Positions 26,521 through 35,324 of a stretch of DNA of 64,000 nt are shown piece after piece (positions within the stretch are counted from its first letter, which is position 1; every line of letters begins with the position of its first letter). The notes below the pieces were generated by a model that saw nothing but the letters and a program-made list of their open reading frames with translations, ran no database searches and was not told where the DNA came from. Origin of the DNA: Pontibacter ruber (GTDB lineage: Bacteria > Bacteroidota > Bacteroidia > Cytophagales > Hymenobacteraceae); NCBI RefSeq assembly GCF_023630205.1, contig NZ_JALPRR010000002.1:186001-250000 (forward strand). Reading direction: 5' to 3'. Made by a program: the position numbers and the translations under genes.

Positions 26521-28896
26521 TTATACATAGTAATAGCTTGCCTTTTTCTTGTAGCCATACTCGTATGTATTGCTGTAGTCCAGGTCGTTGATCACCATGT
26601 AAATGTTCTTGATCTTTCTGGACAAGTATAGCTCGTTTACCTGGTCAAGGAGGTCTTTGGTGGTATACTTGTGCTTCACTACATAGATGTTTGTATCCAT
26701 GTGCTTCATCAAAATAAAGTACTCGGATACAAAGCCGATCGGCGGTGTATCGATCACCACGTAATCGTACTCCTGCTTCAGCCTTTCGATCAGTTCGGTC
26801 ATCTTAGAGAGCTCCAGCAACTGGATGGCATTATCCGGAATCGGGCCGCAGGAAATCACGTCCAGGTTCTCGATCTCTGTTTTCTGGATCACCTCATCAA
26901 GCGGCAGCCCCTGTGTCAGGTAAGAGGAGAGGCCGGCAGCGTTGTGCGTGTTAAAATACTTGCCGAACGTAGGCTTGCGCATATCCGATTCGATGAGCAC
27001 CGTGCGTTTGCCAGACATGGCCAGCTCGCTGCTGAGGTTGACAGAAGTAAACGTTTTGCCTTCCCCGGAAATAGACGAGGTTATACCAATTACCTTGAAG
27101 TTCGACTCCGCCATCAGGTACTGCAGGTTGATACGAACAGACCGGAAAGATTCGGCTATGGCCGAGCGAGGGTTGTTCTTCACAGCCAGCTTATCTGATT
27201 TGCTGCCGTGCGCAATCACACCCAGGAACGGGATCTTGGTAATGGTAGCCAGATCGCTCTTGCCTTTGATGGTATCGTCTGCCTTGTCCATCAGCACGAT
27301 CATGGCAGCCGGAATGATCAGGCCGATGATGAGCGCCAGCATGTAGATCATGTTTGGCTTCACGTTAACTGGGCCGGCGCTGCTCAGGGTAGCACGGTCC
27401 ACCACTTTTTTGTCGGTGGTGTTGGTAGCCAGCGCGATAGCGGCGTCAGCACGTTTCTCGAGCAGGAACGAGTATTTCTTGTCGATAAATTCAGATTGGC
27501 TCTGCAGGTCGGTCAGGCGGCGTTCCTGTTCCGGTTGTTTGGCCAGATCGCCTTCTATACGGGCAATTCTTCTGTCTACATCCTGCAGCGAAATATCAGA
27601 CGAACGGATCTGGTTTTTCAGGTTTGCTACAATGGCATTGCGTGTGCTGTTGATCTTTCCTTCCAGCACCTGCAGCATCGGGTTGTCTGACGTAGCATTC
27701 ACTTTATACCCTGCCTTTTGCTTGTTCAGCTCCGACAATTCCAGGAACAGGCTGTTCAGGATCGGGTTTTGAATGCCGGCCACAGTCGGTGATACTGCCT
27801 GAGTCAGCTCGCTGCCGTTCTGGATCTGGTCCAGGATGTTTTCATAGTATATTCTATCGGTGCTGATTTTAGACTTCTCCGCTTCCAGTTGCGAGAGCTT
27901 CTCAAAGCTGATGTTGGACTGCATGCCAATATCTGAGATCCTGTTAGCCGAGCGGTAAGAGGACAGCGCCTGCTTACTCTGCTTCAGCGAGTCGGTCAGT
28001 GTGGCAATCTGCTTGTCGATAAAATCCAGTGTCTTGCGTCCGTTCTGGTTCTTTTCTTCCAGGTCGTTGGCTACATAGGCATCCATCAGGGCGTTGAGGA
28101 ACAGGATCTGCTTTTCGGGTATGCTGCCCTTGCTCGATAGTGCCAGTACCCTCGATTCACGCTGCAAAGGCTGTACCCACAAAGAAGACTGTTGCTGGCC
28201 TACCTGGCTGTCCATGCTGTTGATTACAAAGTAGAACTTTTTCGCTGGGGTCTCATCAAATTCCTTTGCGCGCTCCAGTGTAAAGCTCATGTACTTGTCC
28301 TGGTATGGCTTGCCAAACTCCAGCACTTTCTTAAACTCCATCTCCGGCAGGTACTCCAGCGTGGTGTGGTTTTTAAAGTTGTAGCGGGCTACATCTTTTG
28401 CTTTCAGCGTCAGCTCATACTTGTTGTCCGGGAGGATGCGTATCTCAAAGGGGGCATCTACCAGCTGCTGATGGGAAGTGTCCAGCTTCACGATGTAGGG
28501 GGCACTTTTATACTGCTCCTCCACGATCAGGTCGGTTGCCTTGTTCAGCCAATGGTCGTTCACACGGTAGTATGATACAGAGAAGTCAACGTTCTGCAAC
28601 GCTTTCTTTACCATGTCTGCGGACATCAGCAGGCCGATCTCGTCCTCTACCTTAATACCTTTTGGCTGGGAGCCTTCCAGCAGGTTCAGCAGTTCCTGCG
28701 CTTTTTTGGAGCCGGTATGCTGGTCGCCTAATAAAAGTGTAGCACTGAATTCGTAGACACGGTTAGAGCTTTTTACATATACATAAGCAGCAGCTAAGGA
28801 GATCAATGAGAATGCCAGGAAAAGGTACCATTTGGACCGAAACTTGAACAACCAGCTCTTGATGTCTATCTCATGCTCTTTATTTTGCTTTTTCAT
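26521..28896 (-). CDS. Wzc-like polysaccharide co-polymerase and tyrosine autokinase
   Basis: A 791-residue inner-membrane protein. Order: N-terminal Wzz domain with a first membrane segment (about 20-38), a long periplasmic coiled-coil region (about 260-440), a GNVR-like segment (about 450-490), a second membrane segment (about 513-533) and a cytoplasmic BY-kinase domain. The latter has Walker A SISGEGKTFTS (about 605), A' VLIESDMRKP and B YDYVVIDTPPIG. The last residues form a Tyr cluster (YEYGYKKKASYYYV), the expected autophosphorylation tail. It controls chain length and links the Wzy step to export. It follows the Wza-like gene by 4 bases. Confidence 0.92.
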   Translation of the reverse strand: MKKQNKEHEIDIKSWLFKFRSKWYLFLAFSLISLAAAYVYVKSSNRVYEFSATLLLGDQHTGSKKAQELLNLLEGSQPKGIKVEDEIGLLMSADMVKKALQNVDFSVSYYRVNDHWLNKATDLIVEEQYKSAPYIVKLDTSHQQLVDAPFEIRILPDNKYELTLKAKDVARYNFKNHTTLEYLPEMEFKKVLEFGKPYQDKYMSFTLERAKEFDETPAKKFYFVINSMDSQVGQQQSSLWVQPLQRESRVLALSSKGSIPEKQILFLNALMDAYVANDLEEKNQNGRKTLDFIDKQIATLTDSLKQSKQALSSYRSANRISDIGMQSNISFEKLSQLEAEKSKISTDRIYYENILDQIQNGSELTQAVSPTVAGIQNPILNSLFLELSELNKQKAGYKVNATSDNPMLQVLEGKINSTRNAIVANLKNQIRSSDISLQDVDRRIARIEGDLAKQPEQERRLTDLQSQSEFIDKKYSFLLEKRADAAIALATNTTDKKVVDRATLSSAGPVNVKPNMIYMLALIIGLIIPAAMIVLMDKADDTIKGKSDLATITKIPFLGVIAHGSKSDKLAVKNNPRSAIAESFRSVRINLQYLMAESNFKVIGITSSISGEGKTFTSVNLSSELAMSGKRTVLIESDMRKPTFGKYFNTHNAAGLSSYLTQGLPLDEVIQKTEIENLDVISCGPIPDNAIQLLELSKMTELIERLKQEYDYVVIDTPPIGFVSEYFILMKHMDTNIYVVKHKYTTKDLLDQVNELYLSRKIKNIYMVINDLDYSNTYEYGYKKKASYYYV

Positions 28897-28900
28897 TATC

Positions 28901-29674
28901 TTATTCGAAATAATTTAATAGTAATACAGCTGTCGAGATGGCTGTTAACGCCACAGTAGCCACGCTTAAGCCAACCAGGTTGTCTCTCCTTACCTGTTTT
29001 TTTGATGGCTCTACATATAGTACGTCTCCAGGCATCAGGTAGTAGTAAGGAGATTGTACGATTTTGGGATCGGTAAGGTCCAGTAGCACCACTTCAGAGC
29101 CTTCCGGTTTCTGACGTATCAGCTTTACGTTCTGTCGGCTGCCACCAGTGGTCAGGTCGCCGGCCAAACTAAGGCCTTCCAGAAGGTTGGCACGCTCGTT
29201 ATACACGAAAAAATGGCCAGGGTTACGCACTTCGCCCAGTACACTGATCCGGAAACTGATCAGCTTCACAATAACAGTGGCATTGCTCACATACTTGTCG
29301 AGGTTGCGCTGGATGAGGTCCTGCGTCTGGGCAGTGGTCATGCCGGCAACTTTCAGTTTGCCCACGGTCGGAAGTGTAATATTTCCTTCCTGATCGACAG
29401 AATAACCGCTCAGGTACATGCTGCCCGGATCGGAGATACCAAAGGCATTTGCGGGATCAATGATGTTAAAGATGTTCGACATTTCAGGCTGCACACTCTG
29501 CACCTTCACCGACAGAACATCGTTTGGCTGTAGCGTATAGGATTTGTACGTATTGGTGATCTGAGTAGGTACCTGGTCTTTAAAGTTTCTGTTCTGGAGG
29601 TAGACCAACTCTCTTTTAGACATACAGGATGTGGCGCTAATAATGATTATTAGAAAGTAGAGTAGCTTTCTCAT
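28901..29674 (-). CDS. Wza-like polysaccharide export lipoprotein
   Basis: A 257-residue lipoprotein with signal peptide and lipobox (ISATSC, Cys at residue 17). A poly-export/SLBB region follows, with YTLQPNDVLSVKVQSV (about 51-66), GNITLPTVGKLKVAG and a second SLBB block with ISVLGEVRNPGHFFV (about 148). A C-terminal hydrophobic segment (about 235-254) replaces the amphipathic helix of E. coli Wza, as is common in Bacteroidota. It should form the outer-membrane exit pore. It is the first gene of the exopolysaccharide operon, and a small inverted repeat (AGACC/GGTCT, 29700-29715) lies in its leader. Confidence 0.9.
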   Translation of the reverse strand: MRKLLYFLIIIISATSCMSKRELVYLQNRNFKDQVPTQITNTYKSYTLQPNDVLSVKVQSVQPEMSNIFNIIDPANAFGISDPGSMYLSGYSVDQEGNITLPTVGKLKVAGMTTAQTQDLIQRNLDKYVSNATVIVKLISFRISVLGEVRNPGHFFVYNERANLLEGLSLAGDLTTGGSRQNVKLIRQKPEGSEVVLLDLTDPKIVQSPYYYLMPGDVLYVEPSKKQVRRDNLVGLSVATVALTAISTAVLLLNYFE

Positions 29675-30089
29675 GTTCTCTGGTTAAGGGTGGTAAGTCA
29701 GACCGAAGCTGGTCTTTGGTGGATTGTGTTTTTGTCCTAAATTTTACTTTTTCCTTTATATAGTAATAGGAATAGCTATAAACTAATTTCACCATATATA
29801 CTTGGAGGTCCGGAAAAAGATTCTGATTTGAAATAATATTCTTAAAATTTAATGCAGGTATTCCCCTGTGAGCAAACAGAGGCGGTTTATAATGAGGAAC
29901 TTACCACAGGCTCAAAATAAAAAATTGCATTAAAAACGGGTATGTAAAAGTTGGGAGAGTATAGAACTGAAGCCGTTTTGCTTTAAGAGCAGCAACCAAC
30001 GGGTCGGGCTGTAAGTATAAGTAGCCGTGCAATGTTACACACACGCCTGCCTTCGGGCGGCGCACCCTGTCTTTATACTTTGTTATTGA
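29675..30089. other. Divergent regulatory region of the exopolysaccharide operon
   Basis: About 415 bases between the divergent export gene and the deacetylase gene. It holds the AGACC-GGTCT hairpin (29700-29715), an AT-rich stretch (29740-29860) and, 27-45 bases before the deacetylase start, a small GC-rich hairpin with a cUUCGg loop (about 30045-30063). No perfect -33/-7 pair is visible and there is no gene. Confidence 0.55.
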
Positions 30090-31085
30090 ATGAAAACATC
30101 TATACGAAAGGCAATACACCAGGTAGACGTGCTGCTGGCGCCTTTTATGTTATCGGCATTTAAAGAGCAGAATGCCTTTACTAGCTTTTTATTTCATGCC
30201 CTCTTCCAAAACAAGGAGGAACTGGCCCTGAACCTGGCAGACCCGCAACAACAGGTAACAGTAGACGTTTTCCGCCGCTTTGTGGAGTACCACCTGGAGA
30301 AGGGGTATACTTTTGTTTCGCCTACGGACGTACTCAAAGGCCTGGACCCGGACAAGAAATCTATTCTGATCACCTTCGATGACGGCTACTACAACAACCT
30401 CAGGGCGCTTCCTGTTATGGAAGAGTTCCAGGTGCCGGCCTTGTTCTTTATTTCGGCCAACCATGTGCTGAAAGGAAAAGCTTTCTGGTGGGATGTGGTA
30501 TACCGCGAAGGGAAAAAGGCAGGCCGCTCCGATGAAGCCATCCTGGAAGAAAAAGCGCACCTGCTCACACTGACCGATGAAGAAGTTGACAAACACCTGA
30601 TCCGCACCTACGGTGAGCATTGCCTGAAACCGGTAAGTGATACGGACCGGCCGCTTACGTCTGCAGAACTGCGCACGTTTTCGGAGCACCCGCTCGTGTA
30701 CATCGGCAACCATACCTGCGACCACGCCGTGCTGACAAATTATACTTCAGCAGGTATGCGGGAGCAGATCGCCCAGGCACAGGATATACTGGAAGATATG
30801 ATAGGCTACCGGCCTGCAAGTATAGCCTACCCGTGCGGCGAGTACAACGAAGATGTGTTGAGGGCTACGCAGGAGGAGGGGATTGTGCTGGGCATCACAA
30901 CCAATCATGCCAAAAATGCCTACCCGAGCCTCAGCGACCCGAAAACCATGCTTACGCTGAACCGGTTTACCATCTGGGGAACAGAAGACCTGCAGGGCCA
31001 GTGCGACTTCTACCGTTCTGATTACCACCTGCTGGACAGCATGCGCGGTATCTACCACAAGCTGAAGCCTTCTGCTAAAGTGTAA
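30090..31085 (+). CDS. Polysaccharide deacetylase (NodB homology domain)
   Basis: A 331-residue carbohydrate esterase 4 family protein without a clear signal peptide. Motif 1 is ILITFDDGYYNN (two Asp, about residues 90-101), motif 2 is IGNHTCDHAVL (H-x-x-x-H metal ligands, about 206-216) and motif 3 is IAYPCGEYNEDVL (about 248-260). All metal and catalytic positions are kept. An inserted region between motifs 1 and 2 (about 125-190) makes it longer than the minimal domain, as in exopolysaccharide-associated deacetylases. It is divergent from the Wza-to-GT2 operon, so it probably removes N- or O-acetyl groups from that polymer or its precursors. Confidence 0.87.
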   Translation: MKTSIRKAIHQVDVLLAPFMLSAFKEQNAFTSFLFHALFQNKEELALNLADPQQQVTVDVFRRFVEYHLEKGYTFVSPTDVLKGLDPDKKSILITFDDGYYNNLRALPVMEEFQVPALFFISANHVLKGKAFWWDVVYREGKKAGRSDEAILEEKAHLLTLTDEEVDKHLIRTYGEHCLKPVSDTDRPLTSAELRTFSEHPLVYIGNHTCDHAVLTNYTSAGMREQIAQAQDILEDMIGYRPASIAYPCGEYNEDVLRATQEEGIVLGITTNHAKNAYPSLSDPKTMLTLNRFTIWGTEDLQGQCDFYRSDYHLLDSMRGIYHKLKPSAKV

Positions 31086-31098
31086 ACAAGTACAATCA

Positions 31099-31151
31099 CT
31101 AGTATAAAAAGAGGGCCTCTGCTGTTGGCAGAGGCCCTCTTTTTATACTAG
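31099..31151. terminator. Very long bidirectional terminator hairpin
   Basis: A perfect 24-bp stem (31099-31122 with 31128-31151) around a 5-base loop, core GAGGGCCTCTGC, with A-run and T-run built into the stem. It serves the convergent deacetylase and methyltransferase genes, and its right arm includes the stop codon of the latter (31148-31150). Confidence 0.9.
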
Positions 31152-31795
31152 GCTACCGTCATGACGGGCCTGGCCCGCAGGAAATCGAAGATATGGGTGG
31201 ACTCTGCAAAGGTCATGCGTTGTGGCAGGTTCTCGTAGGAATCCTTGTAGTATAAACGCTCGCATGTTGGTAAGCCGGTCGGGTCCTGGATTAGGTCGTG
31301 GTTCCAGCCAACAAGCAGCAACCCATCCGGCTTCATGATGCGATGAAGCACGTTATAAGTAGCTTCCTGCGCCTCTTTTGCGTCTACGCCATGGCCAAAC
31401 ACACCGTTTAGCAGCACAATGTCGCAGCTTGCAGGTTCCAGGTACTGGTCAATTTTAAGGATATCGGCCGTCAGGTGTTTGTCTGCTCCCCAGATGTCGT
31501 TTCGTTCATCAATATCAACCGTGATTATTTCTACACCTTTGTTAAAATGTTTGGGATAATCGCAGGTATACGGAGCGCATCCTACCATCAGTATTCTTCC
31601 CTGTTTAATGCGTCTTAATTTTGGCAAAAGCTGTTTTTCAAGCCAGACGCGGTCAGGCTGCCTGGTAAAGTAGCTGGTATCGATGTAATAATGCAGCAAA
31701 AGCCATCGCTTTACTGGCATGATCAGCTGCCTTCTGATCAGAGCACTGATATCAGCAGGTGGGTTTTGAAGTTGGTTTATAGAAGCTTGCATCAT
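31148..31795 (-). CDS. Class I SAM-dependent methyltransferase-like protein
   Basis: A 215-residue cytoplasmic protein with a Rossmann methyltransferase core. Motif I is degenerate: ILMVGCAPYTCDYP (about residue 69) in place of the glycine-rich loop. An acidic motif II follows (ITVDIDERNDIWGADKH), then CDIVLLNGVFGHGVDAKEA and a post-core PDGLLLVGWNH. The family's usual length is about 200-250. Given the degenerate motif, activity is not certain. It faces the deacetylase across a long terminator and may also belong to glycan modification, but the substrate is unknown. Confidence 0.7.
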   Translation of the reverse strand: MMQASINQLQNPPADISALIRRQLIMPVKRWLLLHYYIDTSYFTRQPDRVWLEKQLLPKLRRIKQGRILMVGCAPYTCDYPKHFNKGVEIITVDIDERNDIWGADKHLTADILKIDQYLEPASCDIVLLNGVFGHGVDAKEAQEATYNVLHRIMKPDGLLLVGWNHDLIQDPTGLPTCERLYYKDSYENLPQRMTFAESTHIFDFLRARPVMTVA

Positions 31796-32032
31796 ATTCG
31801 AGTACTTTTAACATGAAAAAAGAAGTACAAGTGGGTATAAGCTATACTCTATATCATTTACAGGGTTATTACTTTTTTAGGTTGATATCGATATACCTAA
31901 AGAATAAACGTGTAACGTGATAGCAGTTTGAGCCAACCCCTGCAGTGATGCAGCAATCGGAAGAGTCGTACTATTTTAACTTGTGGGGAATAACAGGTGA
32001 TGACCCTGGAGGAGAGATCCCGAAAAAGAAAA
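31796..32032. other. Intergenic stretch, nothing recognised
   Basis: Leader side of the methyltransferase gene and downstream side of the DUF1737 gene. No promoter match, repeat or gene was found apart from the hairpin that follows at 32033. Confidence 0.5.
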
Positions 32033-32073
32033 GAGCCACCCCCGTAACCATGCGATGGTGCTGGGAGTGGCTC
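32033..32073 (-). terminator. Rho-independent terminator of the DUF1737 gene
   Basis: Read on the minus strand: GAGCCAC at the left arm, an inner ACCAT-ATGGT pair, GTGGCTC at the right arm, then TTTTCTTTTTC. The position, 31 bases after the stop of the small minus-strand gene, fits a terminator. Confidence 0.8.
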
Positions 32074-32103
32074 ACCTTTGGCTAAAGGTTGAAACAAGCA
32101 ATA

Positions 32104-32319
32104 TTATTCAATCCACTTGGTTCTTCTCTGAGTTTGTCTTACTACAGGCTGCTGTTTCAGCATGCGCAGGCTATCAGAAGGCTTACGCACAAGTTGCTGT
32201 GCAAATCCTTCTGAGTGTTCCAGTATACCACCTTTCAGTCTCCATCCTTTAGGTAGAAAAATGGCAACCTCTGTTGCCAGAGCCTCCAGATCAGAGGCAA
32301 CGATAATATTGTATTCCAT
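32104..32319 (-). CDS. Small DUF1737-like protein
   Basis: A 71-residue protein that I recognise as a DUF1737-type domain: MEYNIIVASDLEALATEV, then FLPKGWRLKGGI, i.e. the pattern of a conserved Val/Leu strand, a Leu-x-x-Glu-Val helix and GWxLxGG. Residues 45-71 are a basic, Gln-rich tail. The function of the family is unknown. The gene stands alone with its own terminator. A TATATTG sequence lies upstream but is not a full -7 match. The clean family match plus terminator make it a real gene despite its size. Confidence 0.8.
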   Translation of the reverse strand: MEYNIIVASDLEALATEVAIFLPKGWRLKGGILEHSEGFAQQLVRKPSDSLRMLKQQPVVRQTQRRTKWIE

Positions 32320-32602
32320 CGTACTTATTACTAACTATAGAGACAATATACTAGCTTATAACATAGGTTGTATCGTCGCGCTACGAATTTTTTTGCTGTT
32401 GGTTTACATTCCTAAAAAATTTTAGCAATGCCTTACAATTGTTCAATTTAAAGCGCCTTTTATTGAGATTTATCTGGCAAACGCAGGTAAGGACTATATG
32501 AAAATTTAAAGAACGCATCCAGACTTAGATCAGCAATAACTTTGTTTGAAGTAATTGCCTGCTCCAATATGCCTTTATACCTGACTTGGAATAAAGTATA
32601 AA

Positions 32603-33904
32603 TTATAACAGGTTGATAGTAAATAAGGTGAGGCCTTTTTGGTTTGTTTCCAGCGAGAAAGTATAACCATGACTTAAAAGTATTTCGCGGATCATCGTTA
32701 ATCCTATACCTTGCCCGGTCTCTTTGGTGCTGAAAAACGGGGTGAAAAGCTGTGGGCGCACATGCTCGGGTATGCCTTCTCCATCATCTGTTATAATAAG
32801 CTGTAAAGGCTGCTGCTGCAACTCCACCCAAATATGGCCATCCTGCTTTACAGCTTCCATGGCATTTTTGAGAATGTTAAGCAGGGCCTGTTCCATCTGC
32901 TGTTCGTCCATAGGTATAAGTAGGGGTTCAGCTGGTGCTTTGAGACAAAAGGAAATGTGGCGAAGCTCCAGTTGCGACTGCATCAGGCGCTCGAGCCGTT
33001 GCAGCAGGTCCTGCACATTTACTGGCTTCTTGTTCGGAGCGGGCAGGCGTACCACATCGGCAAAGTTGGCCATAAACCTGCTCAGGTTTTTGTTGCGGTC
33101 GATGGCTACCTGCAGGGCATAGGTAAAGTCCTCGCGGTGTTCCTCGTCTATCTGCGGGGTATAGTATTGTACCGAGTCAAGTATGGAGTTGATGGCGCCT
33201 GTTGAATTGTTCACTTCATGCGACATCATCCGGATCACCTTCTCGTAAGCCTGCCGTTCGTTTTTGATGATGGCTTCCGTTAGCTCTTCTATAAGTATAA
33301 AATAGCGTTGAAAGCCGCGATCTATAAACTGGGCGCGATGGGCGCGGTAAGTGCGGATGCCGTTCATCCGGAAGGTATGCGGTTGCCCTGTCTGCACCTG
33401 GGTCAGCTCCTGTGCCCAGGCGTCAGGCAGGGCAGCCAGTGGTTTACCGGTCAGCTCTTTTGCAGGCAGGTTCAGGTAACGCTCGGCAGCCGGGTTTATA
33501 CTTGCGATGTAGTTGTCGAAGTCCAGCAGGATGATGCCGGCAGGGGAGGCCTGGGTTATCTTCTCGAGTAAATAATGTTTCTCGGCCTGCGCCACCCGTT
33601 CCTGCCGCAGTTGGTCTATCATGCGGTTGTATACATCCACCAACTCGTCGAGCTCCGGCTGCCCCACGCGCACAAACTTGGTCGAGAAATCCTTGTCGCG
33701 GATGGACTCTATACCTGCCCGTATCAGGTTGAGCGGTTTGAAAAATGCACTGTACAGTTGCACCGTTATGATAATGGAGCCAAGCACCAGCAACTCCATG
33801 CCCAGGAACAGGATCTTGTTCTGCTGCAGCAGGAAGTAGGCCATGGCAGCCAGCAACCCGTGTACCACCACCGCAAAAAGAATGAACTTAGTCCTGAGAC
33901 TCAT
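32603..33904 (-). CDS. Membrane sensor histidine kinase, NtrY-like
   Basis: A 433-residue kinase. I choose the ATG at 33904 (MSLRTKFILFAVVVHG), which overlaps the regulator gene's end by 17 bases; an in-frame ATG at 33946 is less likely. Two membrane segments (about 7-27 and 33-54) are separated by only a few residues, so there is no periplasmic sensor. A HAMP-like linker, a PAS domain (about 125-220), the phospho-acceptor His in RMMSHEVNNSTGAINSILDS and an ATPase domain with DDGEGIP and FSTKETGQGIGLTMIRE follow. It should phosphorylate the NtrC-type regulator encoded upstream. As the last gene of the efflux operon it probably senses membrane stress or a drug within the bilayer. Confidence 0.85.
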   Translation of the reverse strand: MSLRTKFILFAVVVHGLLAAMAYFLLQQNKILFLGMELLVLGSIIITVQLYSAFFKPLNLIRAGIESIRDKDFSTKFVRVGQPELDELVDVYNRMIDQLRQERVAQAEKHYLLEKITQASPAGIILLDFDNYIASINPAAERYLNLPAKELTGKPLAALPDAWAQELTQVQTGQPHTFRMNGIRTYRAHRAQFIDRGFQRYFILIEELTEAIIKNERQAYEKVIRMMSHEVNNSTGAINSILDSVQYYTPQIDEEHREDFTYALQVAIDRNKNLSRFMANFADVVRLPAPNKKPVNVQDLLQRLERLMQSQLELRHISFCLKAPAEPLLIPMDEQQMEQALLNILKNAMEAVKQDGHIWVELQQQPLQLIITDDGEGIPEHVRPQLFTPFFSTKETGQGIGLTMIREILLSHGYTFSLETNQKGLTLFTINLL

Positions 33905-35267
33905 ACGGGATGCCGAATTTATCGAGGCGACGGTACAGGGCGGCACGGCTTACGCCCAGTGCCCGGGCCACTTTGCTGATATTGTTGTGGTAGTAGGCCA
34001 TGGATTTCCGGATCATCGATGCTTCCATTTCGTCGAGCGTCATGGCGCCAACGGCTGGCAGGGTTTTGTCGCCGGCTTTTACGATGCCTTTCTGCGCCTG
34101 CCCCTGGAAGTCTTCCGGTATCAGCACTTCGTTTTCTGCTACCAATACGGTTCGCTCCACCAGGTTCTTCAGCTCGCGGATGTTACCCGGAAAAGGCAAT
34201 TCCTTCAGCCACTGCAAAGCCTTCGGGCTCACTTCCAGCTCCGGACGGTGGTACGTCTGCTTCAGGTTGTTTACAAAGAACTGCACCAACAGCGGAATGT
34301 CGTCGGGGCGCTCGCGCAGGGCAGGCAGCCGTACTTTGATCAGGTTGATGCGGTAGAACAGGTCTTCGCGGAATTTACCTTCCTCTACCATCTGCTCCAG
34401 ATTGCGGTTGGTGGCGCACACCACCCGGATGTCCAGTTTTCGGGAACGGCTGTCGCCTAATACCTCGTAGGTGCGGTCCTGCAGCACGCGCAGCAGCTTT
34501 ACCTGGCTGTTCATGTCCAGCTCGCCGATCTCATCGAGGAAAATAGTACCCTTGTTGGCCATCTCGAAGCGGCCCACGCGGTCGGCTTTGGCATCGGTAA
34601 AGGCACCGCGTTTGTGTCCAAACATTTCGCTCTCAAACAGGCTGGAAGAAATGCCGCCCAGGTTTACTTTTATAAATGGCTGGGATTTGCGGAGGCTGTT
34701 GCGGTGAACAGCCTCCGCGATCAGTTCCTTACCCGTACCGCTTTCGCCTTCGATCAGTACCGAGGCGTCGGTCGGAGCGATCTGGCCAATCCTCTTTAAG
34801 ATCTGCAGCAAGTGAGCGTCTTGCCCTACAATGTTGCCAAAGTTATATTGCAGATCCAGCTTTTTGCGCGTCAGGTTTACCTCGCTGGCTGTAGGTTGCT
34901 GCGACAGGCTCAGGGCCGTACGCACCGACTGCAGCAGGTACTCATTGCTCCAGGGCTTGGTAATAAAGTCGGCGGCACCCAGGCGCATTCCTTCCACGGC
35001 CAGGCTGATAGAGCCCCAGCCCGTGATGAGGATAACCGGCACCTGTGGCATCCGTTGCTTGAACTGGCCCAGCAGCTGCAGCCCGTCATGGCCTGTGGTG
35101 TCGATGGAGAAGTTCATGTCCATGATCACCAGTTCGAACGAATGCTGCTGCGCCAGCTCAAGCGCCTCTTTGGGCGAGGCTGCTTCTTTGGTCTTGAAGC
35201 CATGCTGTTTCAGCAATATGCTGAGCGAGGCACGAACGGCACTGTCATCGTCTATAATCAGGATCAT
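33888..35267 (-). CDS. NtrC-family sigma-54 response regulator
   Basis: A 459-residue regulator. The receiver domain (1-120) has the acidic triad DDD at 6-8, the phospho-acceptor Asp50 in LVIMDMNF and Lys in FITKPWSNEY. The AAA+ domain (about 140-380) has Walker A GESGTGKE, the sigma-54 contact loop as GAFTDAKADRVGRFE (GAFTDA instead of GAFTGA) and Walker B GTIFLDEIGEL. A Fis-type helix-turn-helix ends the protein (ISKVARALGVSRAALYRRL). It activates RNA polymerase with sigma-54. A sigma-54-like promoter and an inverted repeat upstream of the first gene of this operon are its likely target. Confidence 0.93.
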   Translation of the reverse strand: MILIIDDDSAVRASLSILLKQHGFKTKEAASPKEALELAQQHSFELVIMDMNFSIDTTGHDGLQLLGQFKQRMPQVPVILITGWGSISLAVEGMRLGAADFITKPWSNEYLLQSVRTALSLSQQPTASEVNLTRKKLDLQYNFGNIVGQDAHLLQILKRIGQIAPTDASVLIEGESGTGKELIAEAVHRNSLRKSQPFIKVNLGGISSSLFESEMFGHKRGAFTDAKADRVGRFEMANKGTIFLDEIGELDMNSQVKLLRVLQDRTYEVLGDSRSRKLDIRVVCATNRNLEQMVEEGKFREDLFYRINLIKVRLPALRERPDDIPLLVQFFVNNLKQTYHRPELEVSPKALQWLKELPFPGNIRELKNLVERTVLVAENEVLIPEDFQGQAQKGIVKAGDKTLPAVGAMTLDEMEASMIRKSMAYYHNNISKVARALGVSRAALYRRLDKFGIPYESQD

Positions 35268-35324
35268 GAAATCTGGAGCTGCTAAATCAGGTATAAAGAT
35301 AAATTTTTTAAGTATAAATTGCTA

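Noticed and set aside
32033..32090. Structured region as a riboswitch
   Set aside because: It lies downstream of the small minus-strand gene and ends in a T-run on that strand, so a terminator explains it.
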